Of a stretch of 64,000 nt of DNA, positions 16,398 through 26,800 are shown piece by piece (the stretch's first letter is position 1; each line of letters starts with the position of its first letter). The notes beneath the pieces are model-generated. The model saw only the letters and a program-made list of their open reading frames with translations, ran no database searches and was not told the origin of the DNA. Origin of the DNA: Prevotella sp902465605 (GTDB taxonomy: Bacteria; Bacteroidota; Bacteroidia; Bacteroidales; Bacteroidaceae). The stretch covers positions 62,001 to 126,000 of the forward strand of contig CABQNT010000007.1 in NCBI GenBank assembly GCA_902465605.1, read 5' to 3'. The position numbers and the translations under genes were made by a program.

Positions 16398-18434
16398 TTA
16401 TTTTTGTTCCAACATCGCCTGCAACCTTACGATTTCATCTCTGTACTGGGCGGCTTGCAGGAAATCCAAGTCTTTGGCTGCTTGTTTCATCAAGGCAGTG
16501 GTGTTGGCAATGCTCTTCTCAAGTTGTTCGCGTGTCATTCGCAATACAATCGGGTCGGCTGCAAAGGCGCCACTCTCTGCCTCCATATACGCCTGTTGGG
16601 CGGCAAGGGTGGGGTAGCGTCGGTCTTTCTCATCCTCTTTCGAAGTGGGCAATGCGTTCTTGATTTCCTTAACAATCTGCTGTGGCGTGATGTGGTGCTC
16701 CTCGTTGTATTTCAGCTGAATGGAGCGGCGGCGAGCGGTTTCGTCGATGGTGCGCTGCATGCTTTCGGTGATGGTGTCGGCATACATAATTACTTTTCCA
16801 TTCACATTGCGTGCGGCGCGTCCTGCCGTCTGTGTCAAACTGCGGTGGCTTCGCAGGAACCCTTCCTTGTCAGCGTCAAGGATGGCCACGAGCGATACCT
16901 CTGGTAAGTCCAAGCCCTCACGCAGCAAGTTGACTCCAACCAAAACATCAAAAACGCCAGCACGCAGGTCGGTCATGATTTTGACGCGGTCGAGTGTGGC
17001 CACGTCGCTGTGGATGTAGTTGGCTCGCACGTCATGATTTAGCAGGTATTCGGTTAGCTCCTCAGCCATACGTTTGGTCAGCGTGGTGACCAGTACACGT
17101 TCTCCGCGTTCGGTGCGTTGCAGGATTTCGTCCAAAAGGTCATCAATTTGGTTTTCGCTGGGACGCACATCGATTTCCGGATCGAGCAGTCCCGTGGGAC
17201 GAATGATTTGTTCCACCACGACTCCTTCGGCCTCTTGTAGCTCATAGTCGGCTGGGGTGGCCGAAACGTAGATGGTTTGATAGAGCATGTCGTGGAACTC
17301 TTCAAAGCGCAGTGGACGATTGTCAAACGCCGCTGGCAGGCGGAATCCGTACTCTACGAGATTCTGCTTGCGGGCCCTGTCGCCACCGTACATGGCACTG
17401 ATTTGCGGCACGCTGACATGACTCTCGTCGACAACGAGTAGAAACTCTTTTGGAAAGAAGTCTAAGAGGCAGTAAGGCCGCTGTCCGGCTTCACGTCCGT
17501 CAAAGTAGCGCGAATAGTTCTCAATGCCGCTGCAGTGGCCCAGTTCCTTGATCATCTCCATGTCGTATTCCACACGTTCCTTGATGCGTTGTGCCTTGAT
17601 GGTGTCACCCAGGTCGTTGAAGTAGTCAATTTGCTTCAACAAGTCGTCCTGAATGGCGCGGATGGCATGCTCGGTCTGTTCTTTTGTCGTAACAAAGAGA
17701 TTAGCGGGGTAAATGTGATATTCCTCAAATTCTTCCAATCGGTGGAAAGTCACGCTGTCCACTTCCTCGATGCTGTCAATCTCTTCGTCCCACCAGGTGA
17801 TGCGAAGAATGTTGTTAGAGTAGGCCATCGCAATGTCTACCGTATCGCCCTTGACGCGAAAATTGCCACGTTGCAGGTCGATGTCATTGCGGACATACAG
17901 CGCTTCCACCAACTTCCGTAAAAAATCATTACGATCTAATCGCTCGCCTTTCTTCACCGTAATGATGCTATTAGTCATGGCCGAGGGACCGCCCATGCCG
18001 TAAATGCACGAAACGGAAGACACGACGATAACGTCTTTTCTTCCTGATAACAAAGCACTTACCGCACTCAATCGCAGGCGGTCTATCTCGTCGTTGATGG
18101 CCAAGTCTTTCTCAATATACAGGTCGGTTGTAGGAAGATAAGCCTCAGGCTGATAATAGTCATAATAAGATACATAATACTCTACTGCGTTCTCTGGGAA
18201 AAAGCCCTTCATCTCTTCGTAGAGTTGGGCTGCCAGCGTCTTGTTGTGACTTAAAATCAGCGTTGGCTTTTGTACGTTGTTGATGACGTTGGCCACCGTG
18301 AAGGTCTTGCCCGATCCGGTTACACCGAGCAACACTTGAGCCGAATCACCCCGATGAATGCCATCGGTGAGTTGCTGAATGGCTTCAGGTTGGTCGCCCG
18401 TAGGTTTGTATTTTGACGTGAGTTTGAAATTCAT
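16398..18434 (-). CDS. uvrB: Excinuclease ABC subunit B
   Basis: DNA damage-verifying helicase-like subunit of nucleotide excision repair, acting with UvrA and UvrC. It has 678 residues, normal length. Walker A GVTGSGKT is at residues 37-44. The beta-hairpin region YYDYYQPEAYLP follows. The DEAD-like VVDESHV box and motif VI (QTAGRAARN) are present. The C-terminal UVR domain, which contacts UvrC, is visible in QAAKDLDFLQAAQYRDEI. It is divergent from bamD, with a minus-strand -7 box TACTTTTG at 18488-18495. No other uvr gene lies in the window. Confidence 0.98.
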   Translation of the reverse strand: MNFKLTSKYKPTGDQPEAIQQLTDGIHRGDSAQVLLGVTGSGKTFTVANVINNVQKPTLILSHNKTLAAQLYEEMKGFFPENAVEYYVSYYDYYQPEAYLPTTDLYIEKDLAINDEIDRLRLSAVSALLSGRKDVIVVSSVSCIYGMGGPSAMTNSIITVKKGERLDRNDFLRKLVEALYVRNDIDLQRGNFRVKGDTVDIAMAYSNNILRITWWDEEIDSIEEVDSVTFHRLEEFEEYHIYPANLFVTTKEQTEHAIRAIQDDLLKQIDYFNDLGDTIKAQRIKERVEYDMEMIKELGHCSGIENYSRYFDGREAGQRPYCLLDFFPKEFLLVVDESHVSVPQISAMYGGDRARKQNLVEYGFRLPAAFDNRPLRFEEFHDMLYQTIYVSATPADYELQEAEGVVVEQIIRPTGLLDPEIDVRPSENQIDDLLDEILQRTERGERVLVTTLTKRMAEELTEYLLNHDVRANYIHSDVATLDRVKIMTDLRAGVFDVLVGVNLLREGLDLPEVSLVAILDADKEGFLRSHRSLTQTAGRAARNVNGKVIMYADTITESMQRTIDETARRRSIQLKYNEEHHITPQQIVKEIKNALPTSKEDEKDRRYPTLAAQQAYMEAESGAFAADPIVLRMTREQLEKSIANTTALMKQAAKDLDFLQAAQYRDEIVRLQAMLEQK

Positions 18435-18547
18435 CCTGAATGTGTTGAAGGATTGCCTCTAAGCATGCAAATGGCTACCCAGACATGCAAAAGTACAAAA
18501 ATATCCGTTATAAAGGTTAATTATTTGCGAAAAAGCATTCTCTTTAC

Positions 18548-18578
18548 TTTGTAAATCGATGGATTATATGTACTTTTG
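18548..18578 (+). promoter_or_regulatory. Promoter of bamD operon
   Basis: CTTTG ending at 18551 and TACTTTTG at 18571-18578 are 19 nt apart, the Bacteroidetes spacing. The transcript would start near 18585, excluding the longer frame from 18559. Confidence 0.7.
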
Positions 18579-18597
18579 CACACCAAAGATCATGTCA

Positions 18598-19440
18598 ATG
18601 AAGAAACTGTTTTTCATTTCCACTATATGCGTCGCATTGTTGTTCAGCAGTTGTGCCAATGAGTTCAATGCGGTTTACAAGTCGACCAACACGAACTACC
18701 GCTATGAATATGCGAAGGAGTGCTTTTTTAAAGGTAAGTATACTCGGGCCATTACCTTGCTGAACGATTTGATTGTTGTTCAGAAAGGAACCGAGAATGC
18801 GCAGGAAAGCCTTTACATGTTGGCCATGGCGCAGTACAAAAGTGGTGACTATGAGAGTGCTGCCCAAGCGTTCAAGCGATATGTCCAAAGTTATCCGAAG
18901 GGGAAATACGCTGAGTTGGCGAGCTACTATGTGGGCGAAAGTCTGTATATGTGTACGCCGGAGCCACGTTTAGATCAGTCGCAAACGGTTTCGGCCATCG
19001 CCTCTTTCCAGGAGTTTTTGGATCTTTATCCTGATGCCAAACTGAAAAACAGCGCGCAGAACAGGCTCTTTGAGTTGCAAGACAAGCTGGTGAAGAAAGA
19101 GTTGTATTCGGCACAGTTGTATTATGATCTTGGCCCTTATTTCGGCAACTGCACCAGCGGCGGCAACAATTACGAAGCATGTATCATTACAGCAGAGAAT
19201 GCATTGAAGGATTATCCCTATTCATCCCTGCGTGAGAAATTTGCCGTGTTGGTGATGAAGAGCAAGTTTGAGTTGGCAGAACAGAGTGTCGAGGAGAAGC
19301 GGTTGGAACGCTACCAGGATGCAGAAGATGAGTGTTACGGATTTATCAACGAGTATCCCGACTCGAAGCAACGCGCCTTGGCGGAGAAGTTTATCAAGAA
19401 ATGCAAGGAGGTTACGAAGACTGGAGAGTCTAACTCGTAG
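18598..19440 (+). CDS. bamD: Outer-membrane assembly lipoprotein BamD
   Basis: Periplasm-facing lipoprotein of the BAM complex that helps insert beta-barrel proteins. About 280 residues. The signal sequence ends in a lipobox (LLFSSC), and TPR-like helical repeats follow (for example ECFFKGKYTRAITLLNDLIV, LAMAQYKSGDYESAAQAFKRYVQSYPKG). The family is YfiO. The promoter position limits the start to the ATGs at 18592 or 18598; the latter gives a cleaner signal peptide. It is followed by rpoZ and a DUF4293 gene, an order common in Bacteroidetes. Confidence 0.92.
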   Translation: MKKLFFISTICVALLFSSCANEFNAVYKSTNTNYRYEYAKECFFKGKYTRAITLLNDLIVVQKGTENAQESLYMLAMAQYKSGDYESAAQAFKRYVQSYPKGKYAELASYYVGESLYMCTPEPRLDQSQTVSAIASFQEFLDLYPDAKLKNSAQNRLFELQDKLVKKELYSAQLYYDLGPYFGNCTSGGNNYEACIITAENALKDYPYSSLREKFAVLVMKSKFELAEQSVEEKRLERYQDAEDECYGFINEYPDSKQRALAEKFIKKCKEVTKTGESNS

Positions 19441-19564
19441 AAATTAAAGGAGATACTGCCTCTTATACTGGCAATACAACGAGCGTAAAATCATCAACTA
19501 TATATTTTGAATAAGTCATTGTCCGGTAAGATGACAATGCCCAACAGATAAGGATTTATAAAAA

Positions 19565-19903
19565 ATGGATTACAAAAAGTCAAACGCACCCGTCAACACG
19601 ACTACCCGCAACATCATGGATTTGTGTGAAGAAACGGGAAACATCTATGAAAGTGTGGCAATCATTGCGAAGCGTTCTAATCAGATTGCAGCAGAGATTA
19701 AACAGGATTTGAATAAAAAATTGACAGAGTTCGCTTCTTACAACGACTCTTTGGAAGAGGTGTTTGAGAATCGTGAACAAATAGAAATTTCGCGTTATTA
19801 CGAGAAGTTGCCCAAACCTACTTTGCTGGCAACACAGGAATTTATAGAAGGTAATGTTTATTACCGTGACCCTTCTTTGGATAATAACGACAGTCAGGCA
19901 TGA
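19565..19903 (+). CDS. rpoZ: RNA polymerase omega subunit (RpoZ/Rpb6 family)
   Basis: A 112-residue Bacteroidetes-type omega subunit, which helps assemble the beta-prime subunit of RNA polymerase. The recognisable core is ESVAIIAKRSNQIAAEIKQDLNKKLTEFA near residues 30-58, followed by an acidic tail. Its stop codon TGA overlaps the next gene's ATG (19900-19903), so the two are translationally coupled. Promoter is probably that of bamD, 125 bp upstream. Confidence 0.88.
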   Translation: MDYKKSNAPVNTTTRNIMDLCEETGNIYESVAIIAKRSNQIAAEIKQDLNKKLTEFASYNDSLEEVFENREQIEISRYYEKLPKPTLLATQEFIEGNVYYRDPSLDNNDSQA

Positions 19904-20355
19904 TTCAACGAAAACAAACGCTGTACCTGCTCTTGTCTTTGATTGTGACGGTGGCGTGTCTGTGCATGCCTGTCGCCATGCTCGAACCACAAGGAATGGG
20001 GCTGTCAACCTTGATTTACAATCTGGGAACAGTAGTACCCGATCAAGGAATCAATTTTAGCAGCTGGCCTCTTTTCGCCCTGTTGGTGGTGACTATCCCT
20101 TTGGAAGCCTGCGCTATTTTTTTATACCGCAAACGACCTTTGCAGGCTAAACTTTGCGCATGGAGCATTGTTTTCTGTCTGGCATGGTATGTTTATTATG
20201 CATTTGCCCTGCTGAATGGTTTTGGTCATGAGTATACCTTCCATCTTCAGTTTGCGGCATGTTTACCTTTGGTTGCCATCATCGCATTAGTTTTGGCGCG
20301 CCGGGGTATCATTCACGATGAAAAATTGGTGAGGTCTGCTGACCGAATCAGGTAA
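19900..20355 (+). CDS. DUF4293-family membrane protein
   Basis: A 151-residue protein with four hydrophobic segments (TLYLLLSLIVTVACLCMPV, WPLFALLVVTIPLEACAIF, LCAWSIVFCLAWYVYYAFAL, FAACLPLVAIIALVLARRG). These match the DUF4293 family that regularly follows rpoZ in Bacteroidetes. An inner-membrane location is expected. Function unknown. The start overlaps the rpoZ stop as ATGA. Confidence 0.85.
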   Translation: MIQRKQTLYLLLSLIVTVACLCMPVAMLEPQGMGLSTLIYNLGTVVPDQGINFSSWPLFALLVVTIPLEACAIFLYRKRPLQAKLCAWSIVFCLAWYVYYAFALLNGFGHEYTFHLQFAACLPLVAIIALVLARRGIIHDEKLVRSADRIR

Positions 20356-20383
20356 AGTAGCAACTCCACATGGCTCTTTATAG

Positions 20384-20430
20384 CAACGAAATTGCACGGA
20401 ACGACAAGAACGTTTCGTGCAATTTCGTTG
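20384..20430 (+). terminator. Long hairpin after DUF4293 gene
   Basis: Arms of about 21 nt beginning CAACGAAATTGCACG pair with CGTGCAATTTCGTTG, 19 of 21 matching, around a 5-nt loop. It has no long T-tract, so it may stabilise the 3' end rather than terminate alone. Confidence 0.65.
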
Positions 20431-20519
20431 TGACAGACATCACAATAGTGAGTGAAGCAAGAATACTTACAGTTTAGTTGTAGTTTTGGCAACAAGTCAA
20501 ACAACAAATGATTAAAGAG

Positions 20520-20555
20520 AATCGGCTGTGTGGTCTTGGGACCATACAGCCGATT
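20520..20555. terminator. Second hairpin between convergent operons
   Basis: AATCGGCTGTGTGGT pairs with ACCATACAGCCGATT around CTTGGG, followed by TTGG. It lies between the plus-strand bamD operon and the minus-strand DUF5018 gene. The rest of 20356-20775 holds no gene I can support. Confidence 0.65.
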
Positions 20556-20775
20556 TTGGCTTATTGTGCTCTGCATGAGCTGTGGAATAGAAGGGAGATG
20601 CTTGGAATGATTTTCCTAGTCATTCGGGATTGTTTTGCAGGTCAGAAATTACTTACTAGCATGTTTTCTACATGCTTGGAAAGCACTGCCATGCTTTTTA
20701 CTTCTCATTTTCTTTTACTTCTTCTAAGCAATTTCAATGAGTTCGTTGAAGCATCTCCGATCTTTTTAAAGTTCG

Positions 20776-22197
20776 CTACATCAAACTTACTTTCCACACC
20801 ATTACACCTCCGTTGGTATAAAGGAAAGCCACAATGACAGACTTCTTGTCGGGTGCGATTTGTGTGACGACATCTGCCGTGGTGTTGACGTTGGCACCGT
20901 ATGCGGGATCAAGAGGGAACTCAAGCCACCCATTCCATTTGCGGGTATGTGCCAATAGTTGCGTATTAGTTGTAGTTCCAGCAGGGTCTTTCATCACCAA
21001 TCGGACATTATAAATCTCTCTCATCCAGTTATTCACATCTCCTTCGATGTAAAACATGTATTTTGCTCCCATCAAATCGACGTAATCGAATGCAGTTCCT
21101 CCGCCAAGCCATTGGTGGAAAATGCCTTGCACATGATGTGACGAGGAATAAAGAGGTTTGTTGGTATGGCCGTCCATGTACGTGATGGCTACCTTCGGTT
21201 GTTTATCTACATAGCGTGAAATGAAATAGTTGCTATTTTCACCAAGCTCTATAGGCACGATTTGGGGCATCATACCCATTTGGTAACCTGGGTCATATTG
21301 TATCTTTTCAGGTTGTTGCGATACTGGTTTCCCGTTTTTGATTTCCCATCTGAGGAAAACGTTCTGGAACGAGACACCCATGTACAAGAATGCATGCTCC
21401 TTGATGTTGCCTTTGACGTAGAATTTTCTTCCTACGTCTTTGTTTCCTGCAAATTCATCTAAGTTAACATCATACGAAAACAGCAGTTTGGGTTTGGCGT
21501 TTACACCCTCCCACCAAAACATGTGTATGGTGCTGGTTCCGTCTTTGGGCATCCATCTATTCATGTAGAAGTTGGTTGAAACAATGTTTCCTGCTTCATC
21601 GTTGGCTATAAATAAGGGTACGGTGCGGGTAAGTGTATTCCAGTCAACCCCCTCCATAGACAAAGTGCCTGCCTTTGTTCCGTCCTTCAGATTGTAATAG
21701 TCAAACTTTGTACGTTCGTGTATAACCAAATAATCTCCACTGATGGCCAAGCCGCCGTTATTGTGCTTGACGAAATTGAGTTGGGATCCAGTCTTTCGCC
21801 ACAGTTCGTCTACTTGGATGGCTGTTGGGACTACTTTCAAATCAACTGTATATGTTTTCTTGTCCCCATTGGCTGCAATGACATCAAAGCTCACAGGCTT
21901 TGTAAAATCCATGTATTGCCCAAGTGGTATGCTTGATTCTACTATCGCGTTGTTAGGAGCGTTTACTGACATTCTGATTTTTGTCAGGTCAGTCTTGATG
22001 CTTCCGTCCATTTCGAGTTTAATCATGTTGTTGGCATCAGGAGCAACGGTGAAATCTGATTTTGTGCCATCTGGTAACATAATCGTTATGCCACTAATGT
22101 CATTGCCCGTTGTGGGTACCAATGTATCTGCTTCTTGGCACGAAAACATGAGCAGTAGGCCAAGAACTGACACCGTAATTTTATCTATTGTTTTCAT
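20776..22197 (-). CDS. DUF5018-type surface lipoprotein of the SusC/D locus
   Basis: A 473-residue lipoprotein with a signal ending in LLLMFSCQ (lipobox Cys). The N-terminal part (about 25-125) is an immunoglobulin-like or DUF5018-type domain (ITIMLPDGTKSDFTVAP ... VSFDVIAANGDKKTYTVDLKV). The rest has repeating strands with aromatic residues, reminiscent of a propeller. It lies 19 bp after susD and probably belongs to the same operon. It likely sits at the cell surface and binds or processes the ligand. Exact role unknown. Confidence 0.75.
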   Translation of the reverse strand: MKTIDKITVSVLGLLLMFSCQEADTLVPTTGNDISGITIMLPDGTKSDFTVAPDANNMIKLEMDGSIKTDLTKIRMSVNAPNNAIVESSIPLGQYMDFTKPVSFDVIAANGDKKTYTVDLKVVPTAIQVDELWRKTGSQLNFVKHNNGGLAISGDYLVIHERTKFDYYNLKDGTKAGTLSMEGVDWNTLTRTVPLFIANDEAGNIVSTNFYMNRWMPKDGTSTIHMFWWEGVNAKPKLLFSYDVNLDEFAGNKDVGRKFYVKGNIKEHAFLYMGVSFQNVFLRWEIKNGKPVSQQPEKIQYDPGYQMGMMPQIVPIELGENSNYFISRYVDKQPKVAITYMDGHTNKPLYSSSHHVQGIFHQWLGGGTAFDYVDLMGAKYMFYIEGDVNNWMREIYNVRLVMKDPAGTTTNTQLLAHTRKWNGWLEFPLDPAYGANVNTTADVVTQIAPDKKSVIVAFLYTNGGVMVWKVSLM

Positions 22198-22215
22198 TGT
22201 TCTGCTTGATTAATT

Positions 22216-23853
22216 TTACCATTTATCTATTTGCTTGCATTTCGGATTATTTTTGATTTCCGATGCCGGTATTGGGAATTGATAATATCGTTCTTCAAAA
22301 TGTCGGTCTTTACCGTCGCAGTCAATTATCTGGTAATTGAAGGTTCCGTCTGCTTGTTTGGTTATCTTCATGCCGTGCATACGTTTGCCTCCTAAGACGT
22401 TAAGAGCCATGTGCCATCGTCTCAAGTCCCAATAACGTTGGCCTTCAAAGGCAAGTTCTATTTTCCGCTCTTCGCGAATAATGTTCCGCAGACTCTCTTG
22501 ACTCGTAGGTAAAACAGCAGGCAACTTTGCCCTACTTCTTACTTTGTTCAATGGTACAAGAGCTTCAGCAGTCTTACCCATCTCGTTGAGCGCTTCAGCT
22601 TGGTTCAATAGTACTTCTGCATAACGTACTTCGTTCCAGCAGGTAGTGCCTTTAACGGTCATGTCCTTGACGCTTTCGTTAAGCAATTTGCGTATATAGT
22701 AGCCAGTAGTAGTGGCGTTTGGGTACGCCTCAACGTCAAACGGCTTAAATCCATCTTTACCTCCAACGAACGTTTCAATGGTTCTTCCTTTCCAGGTAGC
22801 GCCATTATATAGAATAGAAGCGTAAAAGCGAGGCTCCCTGTTCTTATATGGGTTGGCTGCATGTGTCGAGTTGTTCCAATCGAAGTTGCTTCCATCAGCC
22901 ATTCGATAGGAGTCTACAAGCTCTTGTGTTGGAACAGCTAAACACTTTCCGTCCGTATTGGTTTCAGGAAAGTCACCTTTCGGACTATATTGCTTGTCAA
23001 ATAGCGTTGAATGCGTTAGCTGACCATGGAAACGATAGCCTAAAACAGTTTCCTTGCAAAAGTCGGGTTGATTGAATACGTCTGCATAATTCGGCATGAG
23101 GTCATATAGCTCGCCCTCTTTCGCTACTACCTTTGCAGCGGCATCAGCAGCCTTGTCCCAGCGCTTGGCATACAACATGGCACGCGACTTAAATCCAGAA
23201 ACAGCACCCTTTGTGATGCGTCCTAAGTCCTTCTTGGGCCAAGTGTCGGGCAAGTTCTCTGCGGCAAAATCAAGGTCGCTTTCAATAAAATCCCAGCATG
23301 CGGACTCGGGACTTCTTTCCTTGAATGCCTCATTGGGGCCGTCAATGTTATCGCGGATTACAACGCTGCCATGCCCCCTTACCAGCATGAAATAAAGGTA
23401 AGCCCTGAAGAAACGTGCTTGTGCCTCCATTATCAGTTTCTCCTGGTCACCGTATTTTGCATAGGTCTTTAATCCGTACAAAAATTCGTTAATGCGCCTG
23501 ATGCGGTTATATTCGTATGTATAATCACTCAGGGGATTGCCTTGCGGACTGATACCTCCGGTGTAGACCACCTTGTTGACATCACCTCCGGAGCCGCCCA
23601 TGACATTTGCGCTGTACCGAAGAATGTCAGAGAAACCATCAGTAAGACTTACTCCAGCATACTTCACGCCATAAGGTCCGTATTCGTAAATAGGTTTGTA
23701 AAAGCCATTGATGTACAAATAGGTATTGTCTACGGAACTCCACGCATCCATCTCGGTATATTGTGCTCTTGGTTCAGGATCTAAAAAATCAGAACAACCT
23801 GATAAAATGAATGCGGATACCAAGATTGTCAAGATATTGTTAATAGTTTTCAT
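22216..23853 (-). CDS. SusD/RagB-family nutrient-binding lipoprotein
   Basis: A 545-residue surface lipoprotein that closes the lid on its SusC partner and captures ligand. The signal ends in FILSGCSD. The N-terminal SusD-like region (DFLDPEPRAQYTEMDAW) and the C-terminal RagB region with NEVRYAEVLLNQAEALNEMG and RKIELAFEGQRYWDLRRW are clear. The gene follows susC by 17 bp. Ligand unknown: a glycan is usual, but peptides are possible. Confidence 0.96.
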   Translation of the reverse strand: MKTINNILTILVSAFILSGCSDFLDPEPRAQYTEMDAWSSVDNTYLYINGFYKPIYEYGPYGVKYAGVSLTDGFSDILRYSANVMGGSGGDVNKVVYTGGISPQGNPLSDYTYEYNRIRRINEFLYGLKTYAKYGDQEKLIMEAQARFFRAYLYFMLVRGHGSVVIRDNIDGPNEAFKERSPESACWDFIESDLDFAAENLPDTWPKKDLGRITKGAVSGFKSRAMLYAKRWDKAADAAAKVVAKEGELYDLMPNYADVFNQPDFCKETVLGYRFHGQLTHSTLFDKQYSPKGDFPETNTDGKCLAVPTQELVDSYRMADGSNFDWNNSTHAANPYKNREPRFYASILYNGATWKGRTIETFVGGKDGFKPFDVEAYPNATTTGYYIRKLLNESVKDMTVKGTTCWNEVRYAEVLLNQAEALNEMGKTAEALVPLNKVRSRAKLPAVLPTSQESLRNIIREERKIELAFEGQRYWDLRRWHMALNVLGGKRMHGMKITKQADGTFNYQIIDCDGKDRHFEERYYQFPIPASEIKNNPKCKQIDKW

Positions 23854-23870
23854 AGTCTTGAAATAATATA

Positions 23871-26800
23871 TTAGAATGTGAAATTGATGCCAAACTCATA
23901 AGTACGCTGTTGAGGATAATAACCATTGGTTATTTCAGGAGTTTCGGGGTCAATGTTGTATTTCGTCAGTTTTGACCATGTAAACAGATTTCCTCCTGTG
24001 AGCGTAAGACGAATATTGTCTAAGCCAATACGGTGAACGAAACTGTTTTTCAGCGTATATCCTAATTGGATATTCTTCAGTCGAAGATAACTGCCATCTC
24101 TTATCCACCAGTCAGAAGCCCATCCGTTGCAGTTGCCCATTTCGGCAGCATTGGTAGACAAACGGGTAAATTCGGCATTACGATTTTCGGGTGTCCAACT
24201 ATTTTCAATTAAGAAATAGGGTGAGTTGCCCAAACCATGGAATGGTCTGGTGAAAATGGTAGCATCAACGGATCCATTTCCATATACTCCGCTTAAGAAA
24301 ACATCTGTAATGGCTGCCCCTTGGAACAACATGGAGAAGTCGAAACCTTTCCACGACGCTCCAATGCTCAAACCGTAAAACAGTTCAGGGAGATTGCTGT
24401 TACCAATGAACGTATAATCCTGAAGTCTATCAATTTTTCCGTCATGATTTAAGTCCCTATATTGGATGTCTCCAGGACGGATTTGGCTTTTGCTTAAGTG
24501 ACTCAGTGTAGGAGAGTTGATGATATCCTCTTCGTTTTGATACAAGCCTTCGGTGATAAATCCCATTTTCTCACCCATTTTTCTTCCCGTGCGTCTTTGA
24601 TAGTCTGGTACATTTGGACTTTCGTTCATTCGCAAGACTTTGTTTCTTGACCAGCTCACATTGCCTCTGAGGTTATAGTGGAATTGATTAATGTTGTTTT
24701 GATGGGTCAATACAAGCTCAAAGCCTCTGTTGCTCACTTTTCCACCATTAATTATGCTGGGGAAGTTGCCTCCCAATGAAGGAGGATAGATACCACCACT
24801 GGAGATTAAGATGTCATTTGTAAGTTTATAGAAATAGTCAAATTCCATTCCAAAAATTCCCTTGTTCAACAACAGGTCGAAACCAATATTGTAGGTTCCG
24901 GTCTTCTCCCATGTAATGTTTCGGTTTACGTTACCTTTCGAGTAAATAGAGATGTACTCTCTATCGCCAACGTAGAGCGTAGGCGGATTTGGGACCATGA
25001 GATTCAGATATTTAAAGTCACCGATACGATCATTACCAAGCACACCTGCCGAGCCTCTGATCTTCAAATTCTCTACAACGCCCTTGAGCGGTTCGAAGAA
25101 TGACTCCTCTGATATTCTCCATCCAAACGATGCTGCTGGGAAGAAGCCCCACCTGTTTTCTTTTGGGAAGCGAACAGATCCATCGTAACGTGCAGCTAAT
25201 TCAAGCAGGTATTTGCCATCGTATGCATAGTTAACACGGCCAACAAATCCAGCCCGGTTAAAGATATAACTTCCACCATTGATGGCCTTCTTCTTTTCTT
25301 TGCCCATGATATCTTTACCCAGACTTAATTCATGTAGTGATGTCAAGTCAAAACCTTGTACGCCGGCACCGAATGATTCAGTTTCATAAGATGACTGCTC
25401 GTACAGTAACAAGCCAGAAATGTCATGTTTGTCAAAGGTGCGGTGGTAACTGATGGAGGGCTGAAGCGTCAGTCGGCTTGCCTGTGCAGAAGTGTTACGC
25501 AATTGTGCCACATCGTCTTTGTTCATTCCGTGATCACAGATGATGACACTGTATTTCTCTGTGAATGGATCATAACTGTTCAACTCAACAATTTCAGCCC
25601 ACGACTTAGACGTCGTGTAATCTTTGTCGTAAGAAGCTTTAAACTTCAAATTCAACCCTTTAACAAAAGGTACGTCCCACGATAATGTTGCCGTCGTCGT
25701 AAGAGCGTTCATGACAGAATTGTTGTATCCTGTTTGGTTATTGAAAGCGATAGGATTGAATTTGGCGTTTGAGCTAATGTTCGCTGCGGTAGGCATGCCT
25801 TTGTAGGTTGTAGGAACGATAGGCATCATACGTTGAGCCAAGTTGATGGGGTTGTTCCAGGACTGGTTCGTTACAGAGAAGTAACCTGAGTTGCGCCGCT
25901 CTTGGCGAGCCCCTAAATCTAATCCTAACTTGAATCCCATGCCTAATGAGATGTCCAAATTAGAGCGTAGGTTATATCTCTTGAAAGAAAACTTGTCTAC
26001 GATGCCACCTTGGTCGAAGTAGCCCAATGAAACAAAATACTTGGCTGTCTCGTTGCCACCATTCACGGATATGTTGTGATGGGTAGTGGTGGCACCGTTC
26101 TTCATTAATTCAGAGAACCAATCCGTGTTGGCGTATTTGCCTTCCGGATCTCCATTTAAGACCTTGTTGTACACCTCTTCTGTGAACAAAGGTTCTTTGC
26201 CATCCATCTCAAGTGCTTTGTTAAACCATTTGATAAAGTCTGGACCATTCAGGAATTTAGGGTAATTGGTGTTCTGGCTGTATAATAATTTCCCTGAATA
26301 TGTAATTCGAGGGCGTTGCATGGAGCCACGTTTGGTTTTCACGAGAATTACGCCACCAGCTGCTTGCATACCGTAGACAGCCGCTGAAGATGCATCTTTC
26401 AGGATGGTAATACTTTCAATTTCGTTAGGGTCAAGATTGTTAAAGCTTCGCTGGACATCGTCTACAATGACCATTGGTGCTGCAGTGCCCAGTGTGCTTA
26501 CGCCACGAATCAGCAAGTTGGATCCATCGGCACCAGGCTGTCCTGACTTCTGTTGGGCAACCAATCCTGGCATTCGTCCAACAAGCATGCCTGACACATT
26601 GCCTGATGGTGCCTTTAGGATCTCGTCCGCATTCAACTGCGCAACAGATCCTGTCACATGCTGTTTCTTCTGGGAGCCATAGCCCACAACAACAACTTCG
26701 TCCAATGCTTTCGCGTCCTCTTCAAGCATCACGTTAACATTCGTTTTGCCATTAAGAGCTACCGAATGGTTTTTGTATCCCACATAGCGAAATGTCAATA

